Positions 1 to 9,264 of a stretch of 64,000 nucleotides of DNA are shown here, in pieces. The DNA is from Polaromonas sp. AET17H-212 (GTDB lineage Bacteria; Pseudomonadota; Gammaproteobacteria; Burkholderiales; Burkholderiaceae_C). The stretch is from assembly GCF_002379085.1 (NCBI RefSeq), contig NZ_NBZW01000019.1, positions 27,699 to 91,698 on the forward strand, given 5' to 3'. A program made the translations under genes and the position numbers. The notes under the pieces were generated by a model, which had not been told where the DNA came from, ran no database searches, and worked only from the letters and a program-made list of their open reading frames with translations. How positions within the stretch are numbered: position 1 is the first letter of the stretch; each line of letters begins with the position of its first letter.

Positions 1-241
1 CGTCCGGAACGGCTATGCGAGGGCGATGTCAAGGCGCGCTCCGGCAAGAAACCGTCAACCGGCCAGCTGCAGGCAACAGACAACAGGCAGCGCCGATACC
101 TTGATTGCGGCACCCCCTCTTGTTTTCCCCACCCAATGAATTGGAGTCTCCCCTTCAAAAACCTGGACCCGCGTCCTCAATGCCAGCGGCTTTCAGTCCC
201 AGTAAACCGCGGGCCCAGCCCGCAATGACCCCTCAGGGCAT
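1..241. other. intergenic left edge, no gene seen
   Basis: I see no convincing coding frame, tRNA or terminator here. It lies downstream of the minus-strand helicase gene and is cut by the window edge. Confidence 0.5.
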
Positions 242-2551
242 TCAGGCCGGCTGCTTGTGCGGCCGCGCCCGCTGGTAGCCAACCTCCCACCAGCCCGGAA
301 ACAGCTCGCGCACCTGGGCCAGCGCATAGCGGTCGTCAATCAGGTAGACCACGCCGTGGTCGGACTCGGTGCGGATCACCCGGCCCGCGGCCTGCACCAC
401 CTTTTGCAGGCCCGGGTACAGGTAGGTGTAGTCGTAACCCTTGCCGAAACTGGCCTCCATGCGCTGCTTGATCTGCTCGTTGACCGGGTTGATCTGCGGC
501 AGGCCCAGGGTGGCGATAAAGGCGCCGATCATGCGTTTGCCCGGCAGGTCGATGCCCTCGGCAAACGCGCCGCCGAGCACGGCAAAACCGATGCCGCGCG
601 AAACTGGCGTAAAGCGCTCGAGAAAGCCGCGCTTGGCGCTTTCCTCCATGCCGCGCGACTGCTCCCAGACCGGAATCGCCGGGTAACGCGCCTTGAACAG
701 TTCGGCCAGTTGCTGCAGGTAGTCGAAGCTGCTGACAAAACTCAGGTAGTTGCCGGGCGCCGCCGCGTATTGCCGGGCCATCAGGTCGACCATGGGTGAC
801 AGCGAATGCCCGCGATGCTGGAAACGCGTGGACACATCGTCCACCACCTGCACCGAGAGCTGCTCGGCCCGGAACGGCGAGGCCACATCGATCCAGGCGG
901 TGTCCTCGGGCAGGCCCAGCATGTCGCTGTAGTAGTGCGCCGGGCTCAGCGTCGCCGAGAACAGCGCCGCCGAACGTGCCGCCGCAAACCGCTGCGACAG
1001 AAAACCCGCCGGCACGACGTTTCGCAGGCACAAGACGGCGCCGCCCCCGCTGCCCGCGGCCTCGGTGATGTCGAACAGCGAATGCGTATCGAGCAGCTCG
1101 GCCATGCGCGAGAAATGCAGCACCTCGAAGAAAAAATCCTGCAGCCTGCCGTCGATGCCGGCCGGGTGATCGGCCAGGTGGTCCAGGATGGCGCTGGCCG
1201 TCTGCTGCAGCGCGCCACGAAAGGCCTGCGGCACCTCGTCGTACACCTGGTAAGCCTCGGCCTGGTCCTGGTGCAGCTCAGACCAGCTGCGCTGGAGGCG
1301 GTCCAGCACACGTTTGATGGCCACCGGCGCACCCTGCCGCGCCAGCGCCAGGCGGACCGGGTCCAGCTCGGCCGAATACATCTTGCGCGCGCGCTCGACC
1401 AGGTTGTGCGCCTCGTCGACCAGCACGCTGACGCGCCACTGGTTGGCCAGCGTCTGCGCGTACAGCATGGCGTTGATATCGAAGTAGTAGTTGTAGTCGC
1501 CGATGACCACATCGCTCCAGTGCAGCAGGTCCTGGCCGAGGTAATACGGGCAGACCCCGTGCACCAGCGCCACCTCGCGCAGCGCGCCCTGGTCGAGCGG
1601 GCCGGCCACGGCCACCGCGGCACGCCGCGCGGCCGGCAGGCGGTCGTAAAAACCCCGGGCCAGCGGGCAGGCGTCGCCGTGGCAGGCTTTGTCCGGGTGT
1701 TCACAGGCCTTGCCCTTGGCCACCAGTTCCAGCACACGCAGCGGCAGCGCCGGCGCGCTGCGCTGGATGCGGGCCACGGCGTCCAGCGCCAGCTGGCGGC
1801 CCGGCGTCTTGGCCGCGAGGAAAAACACCTTGTCGAGCTGCTGCGTCGGGCAGGCCTTGAGCAGCGGAAACAGCGTGCCCACGGTTTTGCCAATGCCGGT
1901 GGGCGCCTGCGCCATCAGGCAGCGGCCGCTGCTGGCCGACTTGTAGACCGCTTCGGCGAGGTCGCGCTGGCCGGGGCGAAAATGCTCGTGCGGAAATGCC
2001 AGGGTCTGCAACGCCTCGTTGCGCGCGGCGCGGTGGGCCATCTCCTGGCGGGCCCAGTCGAGGAAATGGTTGCATTGTTCTTCAAAAAAAACTTCCAGCT
2101 CGGCGGCGCTGAAGGCTTCGGTCAGCAGGGTTTCGTCCTGCGTGGCGATGTTGAAATACACCAGCGCCAACTTGACCTGGGACAAGCCTTCTTTCTGGCA
2201 AAGCAGGTGGCCGTAGACCTTGAGCTGTGCCCAGTGCAGATGGCGGTGGTTGGCGCGCATGGCCTCCAGGTCGCCGCGAAAGGTCTTGACCTCTTCGAGC
2301 TGGCCGAGTTCGGGGTCGTAGCCGTCGGCGCGGCCGCGCACCAGCAAGTCCTTGTAGACCCCGCTCAGGCTGACTTCGGTCTGGTAGTGTGCCGGCCGGC
2401 GCATCGCCACCATGCGGTGGCCCGCCATGCCTTCGAGGGCCGACGGTGAGGGCGTGAAGCGCACATCGAGGTCGCCGAGCTTGGCCGTGAATTCACACAG
2501 CGCACGCACGGCGACAACGTAGGGCTTGTCCTGGTCGATGGCGGTCGTCAT
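242..2551 (-). CDS. Rad3/XPD-type (DinG-like) ATP-dependent DNA helicase with N-terminal nuclease-like domain
   Basis: 769 aa. Residues ~60-130 carry a PD-(D/E)XK-like signature (GRADG at ~73-77, then EEVKT at ~86-90), as in RecB/Cas4-type nucleases. The superfamily 2 helicase core follows: Walker A APTGIGKT at ~216-223, a DEAH box (VDEAHN), and between them four cysteines (C-x7-C-x4-C, then a CPYY cysteine) placed like the Fe-S cluster ligands of XPD/DinG helicases. The C-terminal part has the motif VI region QAAGRVIRT. Family knowledge: 5'-3' unwinding, often in repair or R-loop/D-loop removal. The nuclease role is inference. Monocistronic on the minus strand; the start ATG at 2551 is the first in frame. 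Confidence 0.85.
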   Translation of the reverse strand: MTTAIDQDKPYVVAVRALCEFTAKLGDLDVRFTPSPSALEGMAGHRMVAMRRPAHYQTEVSLSGVYKDLLVRGRADGYDPELGQLEEVKTFRGDLEAMRANHRHLHWAQLKVYGHLLCQKEGLSQVKLALVYFNIATQDETLLTEAFSAAELEVFFEEQCNHFLDWARQEMAHRAARNEALQTLAFPHEHFRPGQRDLAEAVYKSASSGRCLMAQAPTGIGKTVGTLFPLLKACPTQQLDKVFFLAAKTPGRQLALDAVARIQRSAPALPLRVLELVAKGKACEHPDKACHGDACPLARGFYDRLPAARRAAVAVAGPLDQGALREVALVHGVCPYYLGQDLLHWSDVVIGDYNYYFDINAMLYAQTLANQWRVSVLVDEAHNLVERARKMYSAELDPVRLALARQGAPVAIKRVLDRLQRSWSELHQDQAEAYQVYDEVPQAFRGALQQTASAILDHLADHPAGIDGRLQDFFFEVLHFSRMAELLDTHSLFDITEAAGSGGGAVLCLRNVVPAGFLSQRFAAARSAALFSATLSPAHYYSDMLGLPEDTAWIDVASPFRAEQLSVQVVDDVSTRFQHRGHSLSPMVDLMARQYAAAPGNYLSFVSSFDYLQQLAELFKARYPAIPVWEQSRGMEESAKRGFLERFTPVSRGIGFAVLGGAFAEGIDLPGKRMIGAFIATLGLPQINPVNEQIKQRMEASFGKGYDYTYLYPGLQKVVQAAGRVIRTESDHGVVYLIDDRYALAQVRELFPGWWEVGYQRARPHKQPA

Positions 2552-2668
2552 GGAAGGCGGTCTGGGTCGGGTTGCAAGGGGGGGCTGTATGAATAACCAG
2601 TATTGTAGCCAGCACCCGCAAGGATGGCGCCGCGGTCAGGTGGCGCCCTGCAGGCACGCCTTCGGGAC

Positions 2669-3094
2669 CTACTTCGAGTTCCAGAACTTCTGCATCTCGA
2701 CAAAAAGAAAGGACGCCGTCCAGGTGATCAGCACCAGGCCGGTCAAGGACTCGATGCCCGTCAGGAAGCGCAGGTCACCGGTGGGCTGGATGTCGCCGAA
2801 ACCCAGCGTGGTGAAGGTCGTGAAGGAAAAATACACGCAGTCCATCAGGCTGCCATCGAAGTTTCCCGTCAGACGGCCCCAGGCCTTGGCGTGGTGCATG
2901 AAATAGTAGGCGGAGGCAAACACCCAGACCTCCACCGCGTGGGCCAGCAGCGCGCCGCCGACGCCCAGCAGGATGCGCAGGCGGTGCCGGATCTTCACCC
3001 GGGCCAGCAGCAGGGTCAGCCGCAGCAGGCACTCGTAGTGAATGATCACAGCGATGGACACGACGGCAATATTGGCCAGCACCACAGTGAACAC
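2669..3094 (-). CDS. two-TM potassium channel family protein (Ion_trans_2)
   Basis: 141 aa. Hydrophobic helices lie at ~5-30, ~42-66 and ~110-133. The pore loop contains TTLGFGD (residues ~95-101), a K+ selectivity filter of the T-x-G-[YF]-G-D type. There is no cytoplasmic RCK/TrkA-N regulatory domain, so this is a minimal channel. It sits alone on the minus strand between the helicase and cobQ, about 98 nt from the end of cobQ, and is probably not part of the B12 operon. Ion selectivity is inferred from the filter only. Confidence 0.85.
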   Translation of the reverse strand: MFTVVLANIAVVSIAVIIHYECLLRLTLLLARVKIRHRLRILLGVGGALLAHAVEVWVFASAYYFMHHAKAWGRLTGNFDGSLMDCVYFSFTTFTTLGFGDIQPTGDLRFLTGIESLTGLVLITWTASFLFVEMQKFWNSK

Positions 3095-3192
3095 GGTTAC
3101 CCTTCGAATGCTTGTTGAAAAACGCGGAAGCCTTCATGCCGCCGGAGCGCGAAAGGCGGTGCACCGCAACTATAAGCCCGCCCCGCGGCCCG

Positions 3193-4671
3193 TCAGGCAG
3201 CGCGCCCGGGCGCGGGTGCGATCAGCGCGTCCAGCACCCCAGCTTCGAAATGCCGCCCGATGTAGTCGGCCAGGCCCTCAAACACCGACTCCAGCGTCGG
3301 CGTGCTGGCCCCGAACAGCGCATGCAACACGGCCGGGTCCTCAAACAGGCCGTGCAGGTAGACGCCCAGCACATTGCCGCTGCCGTTTTGCCAGGCCAGC
3401 CCGTCGGGCAGCACGGCGTGCGCCACATCGCCGGCCGCGGCCATGGCGCTGTGCGGCGCGGTCTGCCCGTGGTGGATTTCGTAGCCCTGCACCTCCACGC
3501 CGGACAAGGCCGACCACGGGCCGCCGACCGATGCAAAACGCGCCTGCCGGTGCTGCACGGTTTTGCCGGTTTCAAACAGCGTGACCACCGGCAGCAGCCC
3601 CAGGCCCGGCCCGTTGCCGTCGATGCCGTGCGGATCGATCAGCGCTTCGCCCAGCATCTGCAGACCGCCGCAAATGCCGAGCACCGCCCCGCCGCGTCCG
3701 GCGTGTGCGGCAATCGCGCCGTCCAGCCCCTGCGCGCGCAGCCAGGCCAGGTCGCCGCTCGTGTGTTTGGAGCCGGGCAGGATGATCCAGTCGGCAGGCA
3801 GCAGACCCGCCAGCTCGCCCGGGCTGCGCACCCACTTCAGGTGGATGCCGGGCACATTCTTGAGCGGCTGGAATTCGTCAAGGTTGCTGATGCGCGGGTA
3901 GGCAATCACCGCCACCGTTCGGGTCACCGCCCCCGAGGCCTTGCTGCGATCATCAAAAACACCGTCTTCCTCGGGAAGGCCGTGTTGCCACCACATCGGC
4001 AGGGTCGCCACCGTGGGCACGCCGGTCAGGTCCTGCAGCATCTGCGGGCCGGGGGCGAGCAGGCCGGCGTCGCCGCGGAACTTGTTGAGCACAAACCCCC
4101 TGATCAGCCGGCGTTCCGCTTCGTCGAGCATGGCCCAGGTGCCGTAGAGGTGCGCAAAGGCGCCGCCGCGGTCGATGTCGGTGACCAGCAGGCAGGCCGC
4201 GTTGGCGTGTTGCGCGACGCGCATGTTGACGATGTCGCTGTCCTTGAGATTGATCTCGGCCGGCGAGCCCGCGCCTTCGATCACGACGACGTCGTTTTCT
4301 TCCAGCAGTTCGTCGAGGGCCTGCGCAATCACCGGCCAGACCGAGGCGCTGCGGCCGCGCCAGGCCATGCGCGAGAGTTCGGCGTTGACCTGGCCCATCA
4401 GGATCACCTGGCTGTGTGTGTCTTTCTCGGGCTTGAGCAGCAGCGGGTTCATGCGCACCTCGGGCACGGCGCGTGCGGCGAGCGCCTGGAAGTATTGCGC
4501 GCTGCCGATTTCACCCTGGGTGACCACCCTGGCGTTGTTGCTCATGTTCTGCGCCTTGAAGGGCGCGACCTTGAGGCCCTGGTTGGCGTAGTAGCGGCAC
4601 AGCGCGGTGGTCAGCCAGCTTTTGCCGGCGCCGCTGGTGGTGCCCAGAACCATCACGCTTTTGGCGCTCAT
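3193..4671 (-). CDS. cobQ: cobyric acid synthase
   Basis: 492 aa from ATG 4671. It amidates side chains b, d, e and g of adenosyl-cobyrinate a,c-diamide, using ATP and glutamine. The N-terminal P-loop GTTSGAGKS is at ~10-18. The C-terminal class I-like glutamine amidotransferase domain has the catalytic Cys in GICGGLQMLG (~334) and a His in VYLHGLF (~440). An in-frame ATG nine codons upstream exists, but 4671 is preceded by AGGAAA and overlaps the cobC stop (ATGA), so it is the better start. It is the last gene of the riboswitch-controlled B12 operon. Confidence 0.95.
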   Translation of the reverse strand: MSAKSVMVLGTTSGAGKSWLTTALCRYYANQGLKVAPFKAQNMSNNARVVTQGEIGSAQYFQALAARAVPEVRMNPLLLKPEKDTHSQVILMGQVNAELSRMAWRGRSASVWPVIAQALDELLEENDVVVIEGAGSPAEINLKDSDIVNMRVAQHANAACLLVTDIDRGGAFAHLYGTWAMLDEAERRLIRGFVLNKFRGDAGLLAPGPQMLQDLTGVPTVATLPMWWQHGLPEEDGVFDDRSKASGAVTRTVAVIAYPRISNLDEFQPLKNVPGIHLKWVRSPGELAGLLPADWIILPGSKHTSGDLAWLRAQGLDGAIAAHAGRGGAVLGICGGLQMLGEALIDPHGIDGNGPGLGLLPVVTLFETGKTVQHRQARFASVGGPWSALSGVEVQGYEIHHGQTAPHSAMAAAGDVAHAVLPDGLAWQNGSGNVLGVYLHGLFEDPAVLHALFGASTPTLESVFEGLADYIGRHFEAGVLDALIAPAPGRAA

Positions 4672-5684
4672 GTTGCTTTCCTGATGATGTGTTGCCACGC
4701 ATTGTGCAATGCGCCCTGTGCCGCCGGCGCCAGCACCCCCAGCCGCACCTGCCCCGGCAAACCGAAGGACGTGGTGTCGCGCAGCTTGATGCCCTGCCCG
4801 CGCAGTTCGGCCAGCAGCTGCGGCAGGTTCATGCCGTGCGGCAGCAGCGGCCGCGCGCAGAAAAAATTGGCGGCACTGGGCAGGCAGGTCCAGCCCATCG
4901 CTTCACACAGCGCGATCTGCCGCGCTTTCCATTCGCGCAGCGTGGCCAGGCTGGCGACCAGCCAGGCTTGCACCTCGGGCGTGGTCCAGGTTTGCAGCAT
5001 GGCCACGCCATGCGCGCCGACCGGCCACGACGGCGCCAGTTTGTCGAGCTGCACCACCGCATCGCCGGCATCGGGTGGCGCAATCACATAGGCGGCGCGC
5101 ACGCCGGTCAGGCCCAGCGCCTTGTTTGGTGTCCAGAGTTGCCAGAAATTTTGCAGCGTCTCTTCAGGCAGCGCGAGGGCACCTTCGAGCCGCAGCGGCT
5201 CGTACGCGCGGTCCAGCACACACAGCGCCCTCGGATCAAGGAGTTCCCCGAGAGCGGGCTGCGCCGCCCCCAGCGGACTGGACGGGTCGCAGGCCCAGCA
5301 CAGTTGCGCCAGCGCCGGCTGCGCCACCACCGGCAGCTTCCACACCTGCGCCGCCTGGGCGTAGTCGCCATAACTGTGTGGCGGCAACCAGACCGCCGTG
5401 GCGCCACGCTGCACCGCCAGCGCGGTGATACGGAAGATGAACTCGCTGGCGCTGCCGGCCAGCAGCACACGTTGCGCATCCACCCTGTGGAAGGCGGCGA
5501 GCTGCCGGCGCAGGGCAGCATACCCGGCATCGGGATAGCGGCCGGCGTCGGCCTGCTGCACCGCAGCCAGCGCCGCGGGACAGGGTCCACCGGCATGGCT
5601 GTTGGTCGAAAAATCATGCAGCGACACGCCAGCGCTGTCGGGGCCACCGTGAACCCGCGTGAAAGCCGGCGCGCCGTGACTCAT
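4668..5684 (-). CDS. cobC: threonine-phosphate decarboxylase-like PLP enzyme of cobalamin synthesis
   Basis: 338 aa. A fold-type I aminotransferase-like protein related to CobC/CobD, which supplies (R)-1-amino-2-propanol O-phosphate for the nucleotide loop. Visible: substrate/PLP region LLAGSASEFIFR, the Asp segment VLDRAYEPL, and the Schiff-base lysine in TPNKALGLTG (~188). A C-terminal Arg occurs in GLPGQVRLGV. The open frame continues far upstream, but that part is a shadow of cobD; ATG 5684 overlaps the cobD TGA by 4 nt (ATGA). The stop overlaps the cobQ start in the same way. Confidence 0.9.
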   Translation of the reverse strand: MSHGAPAFTRVHGGPDSAGVSLHDFSTNSHAGGPCPAALAAVQQADAGRYPDAGYAALRRQLAAFHRVDAQRVLLAGSASEFIFRITALAVQRGATAVWLPPHSYGDYAQAAQVWKLPVVAQPALAQLCWACDPSSPLGAAQPALGELLDPRALCVLDRAYEPLRLEGALALPEETLQNFWQLWTPNKALGLTGVRAAYVIAPPDAGDAVVQLDKLAPSWPVGAHGVAMLQTWTTPEVQAWLVASLATLREWKARQIALCEAMGWTCLPSAANFFCARPLLPHGMNLPQLLAELRGQGIKLRDTTSFGLPGQVRLGVLAPAAQGALHNAWQHIIRKAT

Positions 5685-6685
5685 GGGGTCAGCCCCCAGC
5701 CCAGCCCCGTCGCTATCAAAATAATAGCTATCTTCGCAGACAGTACAAGGGTAACCACCGCTTTCGATGCATAACGCTGGGCCAAGGCGGTGTCGGCAGG
5801 CAGCGGTGGCCGTCCCGCCGCGTTGAGCGTGTAGATGCCAGGCTTGCGCAAGCTGACCCCGAGGGCCAGGGCCATGGCCGCCATCGGCCAGCCGCTGTTG
5901 GGCGACGGGGTTTTGGCCGCTTCCCGGCACAGCGCAGCGGTCGGCAGGCCGTGCGCCACCAGCGCCAGCAGCCAGGCCGTCAGGCGCGCCGGCAACCAAG
6001 ACAACAGGTCGTCGGCACGCGCCGCCCACTTGCCGGCCCACTCCCAGTGCTGGCCGCGGTGCATGCCGCGGTAGCCCCACATCGCATCGGCGGTGTTGGC
6101 GAAACGGTAGATGGCGGCGCCGGGCAGGCCGAAAAGAACAAACCAGAAAATGGGCGCCACCACCGAGTCGTTGAGGTTTTCGGCGAGGGATTCGATCGCA
6201 CTTTCGCGCACCTCGCTTTCGCTGAGCAGCGCGGTGTCGCGGCTGACCAGCCAGGACAGGCGCTCGCGCCCGGCCACCAGCGACTGCTGCAGCGCGGCCT
6301 CGACCGCGCCGGCTTCGTCGTGCAGCATGCGCCAGGAAAACAGGGTCTTTAGCACCCAGCCCATCAACAGCAGCACCAACAAGGCGAGCAGCGCTGTCTG
6401 CGGGCCGGGCGCTGCGACCAGGCGGGCGACCTGCGCAAAGGCCAGCACCTGCAGCCCCCCGGCCAGTGCACCCACCACCACCACGCCCAGCCACCAGGCC
6501 AGGGCGCCGGACACAAAGGCCGGCGCCGGCGGCAAGGAAGAAACAATACGTCCGCACGCCTCGAGGTAACGCCCCATGGCCACCACCGGGTGCCAGGTGG
6601 CACGCGGCTCGCCCCAGCGCCAGTCGATGGCCAGCGCCAGTCCCAGGGCGAGCAGCAGGCCGCTGGCCAGCGCGACCAGGGCCAT
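5681..6685 (-). CDS. cobD: adenosylcobinamide-phosphate synthase, membrane protein
   Basis: 334 aa from ATG 6685, CbiB/CobD family. It joins aminopropanol (phosphate) to adenosyl-cobyric acid at the inner membrane. Family signatures: DWRWGEPRATWHPVVAMG near the N terminus, SESEVRESAIESLAENLNDSVVAP and the following FWFVLFGLPGAAIYRFANTAD segment, with several TM helices. I chose 6685 because it has AGGA about 5 nt upstream; ATG 6721 lacks a ribosome site and lies next to a structured repeat. The last ~18 residues (SAKIAIILIATG...) are encoded by a dispersed repeat (5712-5765), so the C terminus is probably lineage-specific. Confidence 0.9.
   Translation of the reverse strand: MALVALASGLLLALGLALAIDWRWGEPRATWHPVVAMGRYLEACGRIVSSLPPAPAFVSGALAWWLGVVVVGALAGGLQVLAFAQVARLVAAPGPQTALLALLVLLLMGWVLKTLFSWRMLHDEAGAVEAALQQSLVAGRERLSWLVSRDTALLSESEVRESAIESLAENLNDSVVAPIFWFVLFGLPGAAIYRFANTADAMWGYRGMHRGQHWEWAGKWAARADDLLSWLPARLTAWLLALVAHGLPTAALCREAAKTPSPNSGWPMAAMALALGVSLRKPGIYTLNAAGRPPLPADTALAQRYASKAVVTLVLSAKIAIILIATGLGWGLTP
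5712..5765 (+). repeat. dispersed short repeat, copy E (inside cobD 3' end)
   Basis: Begins GCTATCAAAATAATAGCT and shares the layout of the copies at 10326, 40522, 57720 and 60958: an AT-rich head ending in ATAGCT, then CGC, then AAGGG, with a T-rich tail. This copy is the most diverged in the middle. It encodes the last residues of CobD on the minus strand. Confidence 0.55.
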
Positions 6686-6735
6686 CACATCCTGCAAGAG
6701 GGGGAACAAGACCAGCAACATCAGCCAGCGGAGTC

Positions 6736-6856
6736 GAAGATGCCGGGAAATCGTAGCGAGCAGCCCAAGGTCGCGCTGAGGACCGGAGCCGTACAAGCGT
6801 ACGGTGCGGACCGCAAGTGCGAGATTGGGTTGCGCAGTGGATTGACGGGCATCTTC
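6736..6856. repeat. ~121 bp concentric inverted repeat between cobO and cobD
   Basis: The outer arms GAAGATGCC (6736-6744) and GGCATCTTC (6848-6856) are perfect complements. The inner arms CCGTAC (6789-6794) and GTACGG (6799-6804) flank an AAGC loop. Both pairs share the same centre (~6796), and intermediate segments such as CAGCCCAA against TTGGGTTG also pair. The transcript would fold into one long hairpin. Its right arm touches the cobO stop codon. It looks like a REP/MITE-type element inserted in the operon. Confidence 0.75.
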
Positions 6857-7436
6857 AGTCTTCGATGCCGCGCTGCGCGGGAATACCGGCCTTGAAGGCA
6901 TGCTTGACCAAGGTCATCTCGGTCACGGTGTCGGCCAGTTCGATGATTTCGGGCGGGCAACGGCGGCCGGTGATGACCACATGCACGTCTTGCGGCCGGT
7001 CCCTGAGCGTCTGCAGCACATCGTCGAGCGGCATCCAGCCGTAGATCAGCGGGTAGGTCAGCTCGTCGAGCACCACCATGAAGTTGTCGCCGCTCAAAAT
7101 CGCGGCCTTGGCTTTTTCCCAGCCCATACGTGCCAGCTGGGCCGAGTGCTCCAGGTCCTGGCTTTTCCAGCTGAAGCCGTCGCCCAGGCCTTCGATCGGA
7201 ATGCCCAGTTGCTCGAACATGCGGTGCTCGCCGAAACGCGCACTCGGCACCTTCATGAACTGGAAAATCTTCACGGCCTTGCCGTGCACATGGTGGCGGC
7301 CGTGCGCGCGCAGTGCCAGGCCAAACGCCGCCGTGCTTTTGCCCTTGCCGTCGCCGGTGTTGACGATGATCAGGCCGCGGCGTTCGCCCTCGGGTTTGTC
7401 GTAAGGCTTGTCGGTCGGGGGAGTTTCGATGTGCAT
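6855..7436 (-). CDS. cobO: cob(I)yrinic acid a,c-diamide adenosyltransferase
   Basis: 193 aa from ATG 7436, CobA/CobO/BtuR family: attaches the 5'-deoxyadenosyl group to Co(I) corrinoids. The P-loop variant [10 protein letters not shown] is at ~26-35. Other family segments are KIFQFMK, the [12 protein letters not shown]alker B-like stretch and [22 protein letters not shown]. An open frame extends 40 codons upstream over the end of btuD, but AAGAGAAG sits just before ATG 7436. It lies 17 nt after btuD, and is followed by a 121 bp hairpin element before cobD. Confidence 0.95.
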   Translation of the reverse strand: MHIETPPTDKPYDKPEGERRGLIIVNTGDGKGKSTAAFGLALRAHGRHHVHGKAVKIFQFMKVPSARFGEHRMFEQLGIPIEGLGDGFSWKSQDLEHSAQLARMGWEKAKAAILSGDNFMVVLDELTYPLIYGWMPLDDVLQTLRDRPQDVHVVITGRRCPPEIIELADTVTEMTLVKHAFKAGIPAQRGIED

Positions 7437-7453
7437 GGACGGTCTTCTCTTGG

Positions 7454-8245
7454 TTATAGCTTCGGCACAGCCAGCCACTGGCCGGCCAGCGGGTGCACGG
7501 CGATGCGGTGGTCGAACACCGTCTCGAGCGCGCGGTGGGTGGCCGCGTCGCCGCAAGCCCCCTGGTGAACGATGCGGCCCTGGTCCATGAGCACCAGCTC
7601 ATCGGCCTGCAGCGCAAACGAAATTTCATGCAGCACGCTGACGACGGTTTTGCCTTCGGCCACCAGGGAACGCACCATCAGCAGCCAGTCGGTCTGGTGC
7701 GGCGGGTCGAGGTTGGCCAGCGGTTCGTCCATCAGCAGCACCTGCGCCTCCACCGCCAGCGCACGCGCGAGCAACACGCGCTGGCGCTCGCCGCCCGAGA
7801 GCTGGCCGAGGGCGCGCGCGCGCCAGTCCCAGGCCTGCGTGGCGCGCAGCGCGCGTTCGACGGCGGCATGGTCGGCGGCGCTGGGCGCGGCCAGCCAGGC
7901 CTGGTGCGGCAGGCGGCCCAGCATGGCCACGTCGTAAGCCGTCAGGTCATCGGCCGAACTTTCGTTCTGGCCCAGCCAGGACAGCTGCTGCGCACGCTGG
8001 CGCCCGCGCAGGCTGGCCAGCGGCTGGCCCAGCAAGGCCACCGCGCCGTGGTGCGGCAACAGGCCCGCCAGCACCTTGAGCAGGGTGGACTTGCCGGCGC
8101 CGTTGGGGCCGACGATGCTGGTCCAGCGCGCGGCCGGCAGCGCCAGCGAGATGTCGTGCAGGACCTCGACATTTCCGAGACTGGCCCTGATGGAACGGGC
8201 GTCAATAGCTGCTGAATCCACAACAACTGAAACGGCGTCTGGCAT
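7454..8245 (-). CDS. btuD: corrinoid ABC transporter ATP-binding protein
   Basis: 263 aa from ATG 8245. All ABC ATPase motifs are present: Walker [10 protein letters not shown] (~46-54), Q-loop region, signature LSGGERQR (~149-156), Walker B VLLMDEP (~169-175) with D-loop ANLD, and H-loop VLHEI. It energises the BtuC permease with BtuF. The start overlaps the btuC stop as TGATG; a GTG one codon earlier is also possible. The family includes siderophore importers; the B12 assignment comes from the operon and riboswitch. Confidence 0.9.
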   Translation of the reverse strand: MPDAVSVVVDSAAIDARSIRASLGNVEVLHDISLALPAARWTSIVGPNGAGKSTLLKVLAGLLPHHGAVALLGQPLASLRGRQRAQQLSWLGQNESSADDLTAYDVAMLGRLPHQAWLAAPSAADHAAVERALRATQAWDWRARALGQLSGGERQRVLLARALAVEAQVLLMDEPLANLDPPHQTDWLLMVRSLVAEGKTVVSVLHEISFALQADELVLMDQGRIVHQGACGDAATHRALETVFDHRIAVHPLAGQWLAVPKL

Positions 8246-9264
8246 CACAGGCCCGCCCCCCGTCCGGTATGCCGGTGCATCAGCCAGAGCAGGTAGCCGC
8301 CGCCCAGCACCGCCGTCAGCACGCCCACCGGCAGCTCCTGCGGCGCCACCAGCCAGCGCGCCAGGGTGTCGGCGGCCGTGAGCAGCACCGCCCCCATCAG
8401 CGCGGCCAGCACGGTCAGGCGGCCGTGGGTGGTCTTGACGACGGAGCGCACCAGGTGCGGTGCGGCCAAACCCACAAAAGCAATCAGCCCGGTCTGCGCC
8501 ACGGCGGTGCCGGTGGCCAGCGCCAGCACCGCCACCAACGCCACCCGCATCTGCGGCAGGCGCAGGCCCAGGCTTTGCGCTGTGGCTTCACCCAGCGCCA
8601 AGCCGTCGAGCACATGGCTCATCATCCAGGCGGCCAGCACGCTGAAGGCGAGCACCGCCGCCATCACAGCGCAGGCGGTCCAGCCGACAAAGGCCGTGCT
8701 GCCCAGCATGAAGGACTGCATGGCCTGCATGATCTCGGGCGTCAGCAGCAAAATCAGCGAGGTGATGGCACCCAGCACCACGCCGACAATCACGCCGGCC
8801 AGCAGCAGGCGCAGCGTGTGCTGCACACCCTTGGCCAGCAGCAGGGTCAGCAGCACGGCCAGCACGGCGCCGACAAAGGCCGCGCCGGTGAGCCCGATGC
8901 GCGCCAGCCAGTGCATGGCCAGCGGCGAGACGCCGAACAGCGCCATGGCCAGGGCCACACCCAGCGAGGCGCCCGAGGCGCTGCCCAGCAGGTAGGGGTC
9001 GGCCAGCGGGTTGCGAAACAGGCCTTGCGCCACCGCGCCCGCCAGGCCCAGCAAGGCGCCGGCCAGCCAGGCCCCCACGGTGCGCGGCAGCCGGATCTCG
9101 CGGACGATCTGCAGGGCCTGCGCGTCCTGCCACATGTTGCGCACACTTTCAAAACCGGTGCTGCCCACACTCACCCCCAGCAGCAGCAGGGCCGCGCTGG
9201 CCAGCAGCAGGCCGCCAGCCAGCAACAGGGCCACGCGGTGCTGGTTGGGAAAACGCGGACTCAT
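8245..9264 (-). CDS. btuC: corrinoid ABC transporter permease (FecCD family)
   Basis: 339 aa from ATG 9264 (the longer open frame upstream is a shadow of btuF). About ten TM helices. FecCD/BtuC signatures: IRLPRTVGAWLAGALLGLAGAVAQGLFRNPLADPYLLGSASGAS near the N terminus (residues ~55-100) and the G-x2-G-x2-APHLVR motif near ~270. It forms the inner-membrane channel with BtuD. The start overlaps the btuF stop (ATGA). Confidence 0.92.
   Translation of the reverse strand: MSPRFPNQHRVALLLAGGLLLASAALLLLGVSVGSTGFESVRNMWQDAQALQIVREIRLPRTVGAWLAGALLGLAGAVAQGLFRNPLADPYLLGSASGASLGVALAMALFGVSPLAMHWLARIGLTGAAFVGAVLAVLLTLLLAKGVQHTLRLLLAGVIVGVVLGAITSLILLLTPEIMQAMQSFMLGSTAFVGWTACAVMAAVLAFSVLAAWMMSHVLDGLALGEATAQSLGLRLPQMRVALVAVLALATGTAVAQTGLIAFVGLAAPHLVRSVVKTTHGRLTVLAALMGAVLLTAADTLARWLVAPQELPVGVLTAVLGGGYLLWLMHRHTGRGAGL

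Noticed and set aside
806..2449. 547 aa open frame on the plus strand opposite the helicase
   Set aside because: A shadow frame of a GC-rich gene: rich in Arg/Gln/His, no domain, no RBS, and the minus strand carries clear helicase motifs.
4668..6557. 629 aa frame that looks like a fusion upstream of CobC
   Set aside because: The first ~290 codons are the out-of-frame shadow of cobD; the CobC part starts at ATG 5684 with ATGA coupling.
8200..8235. Possible sixth copy of the dispersed repeat near the btuD start
   Set aside because: Only about a dozen bases (CAATAGCTGCTG) match; the rest does not align.
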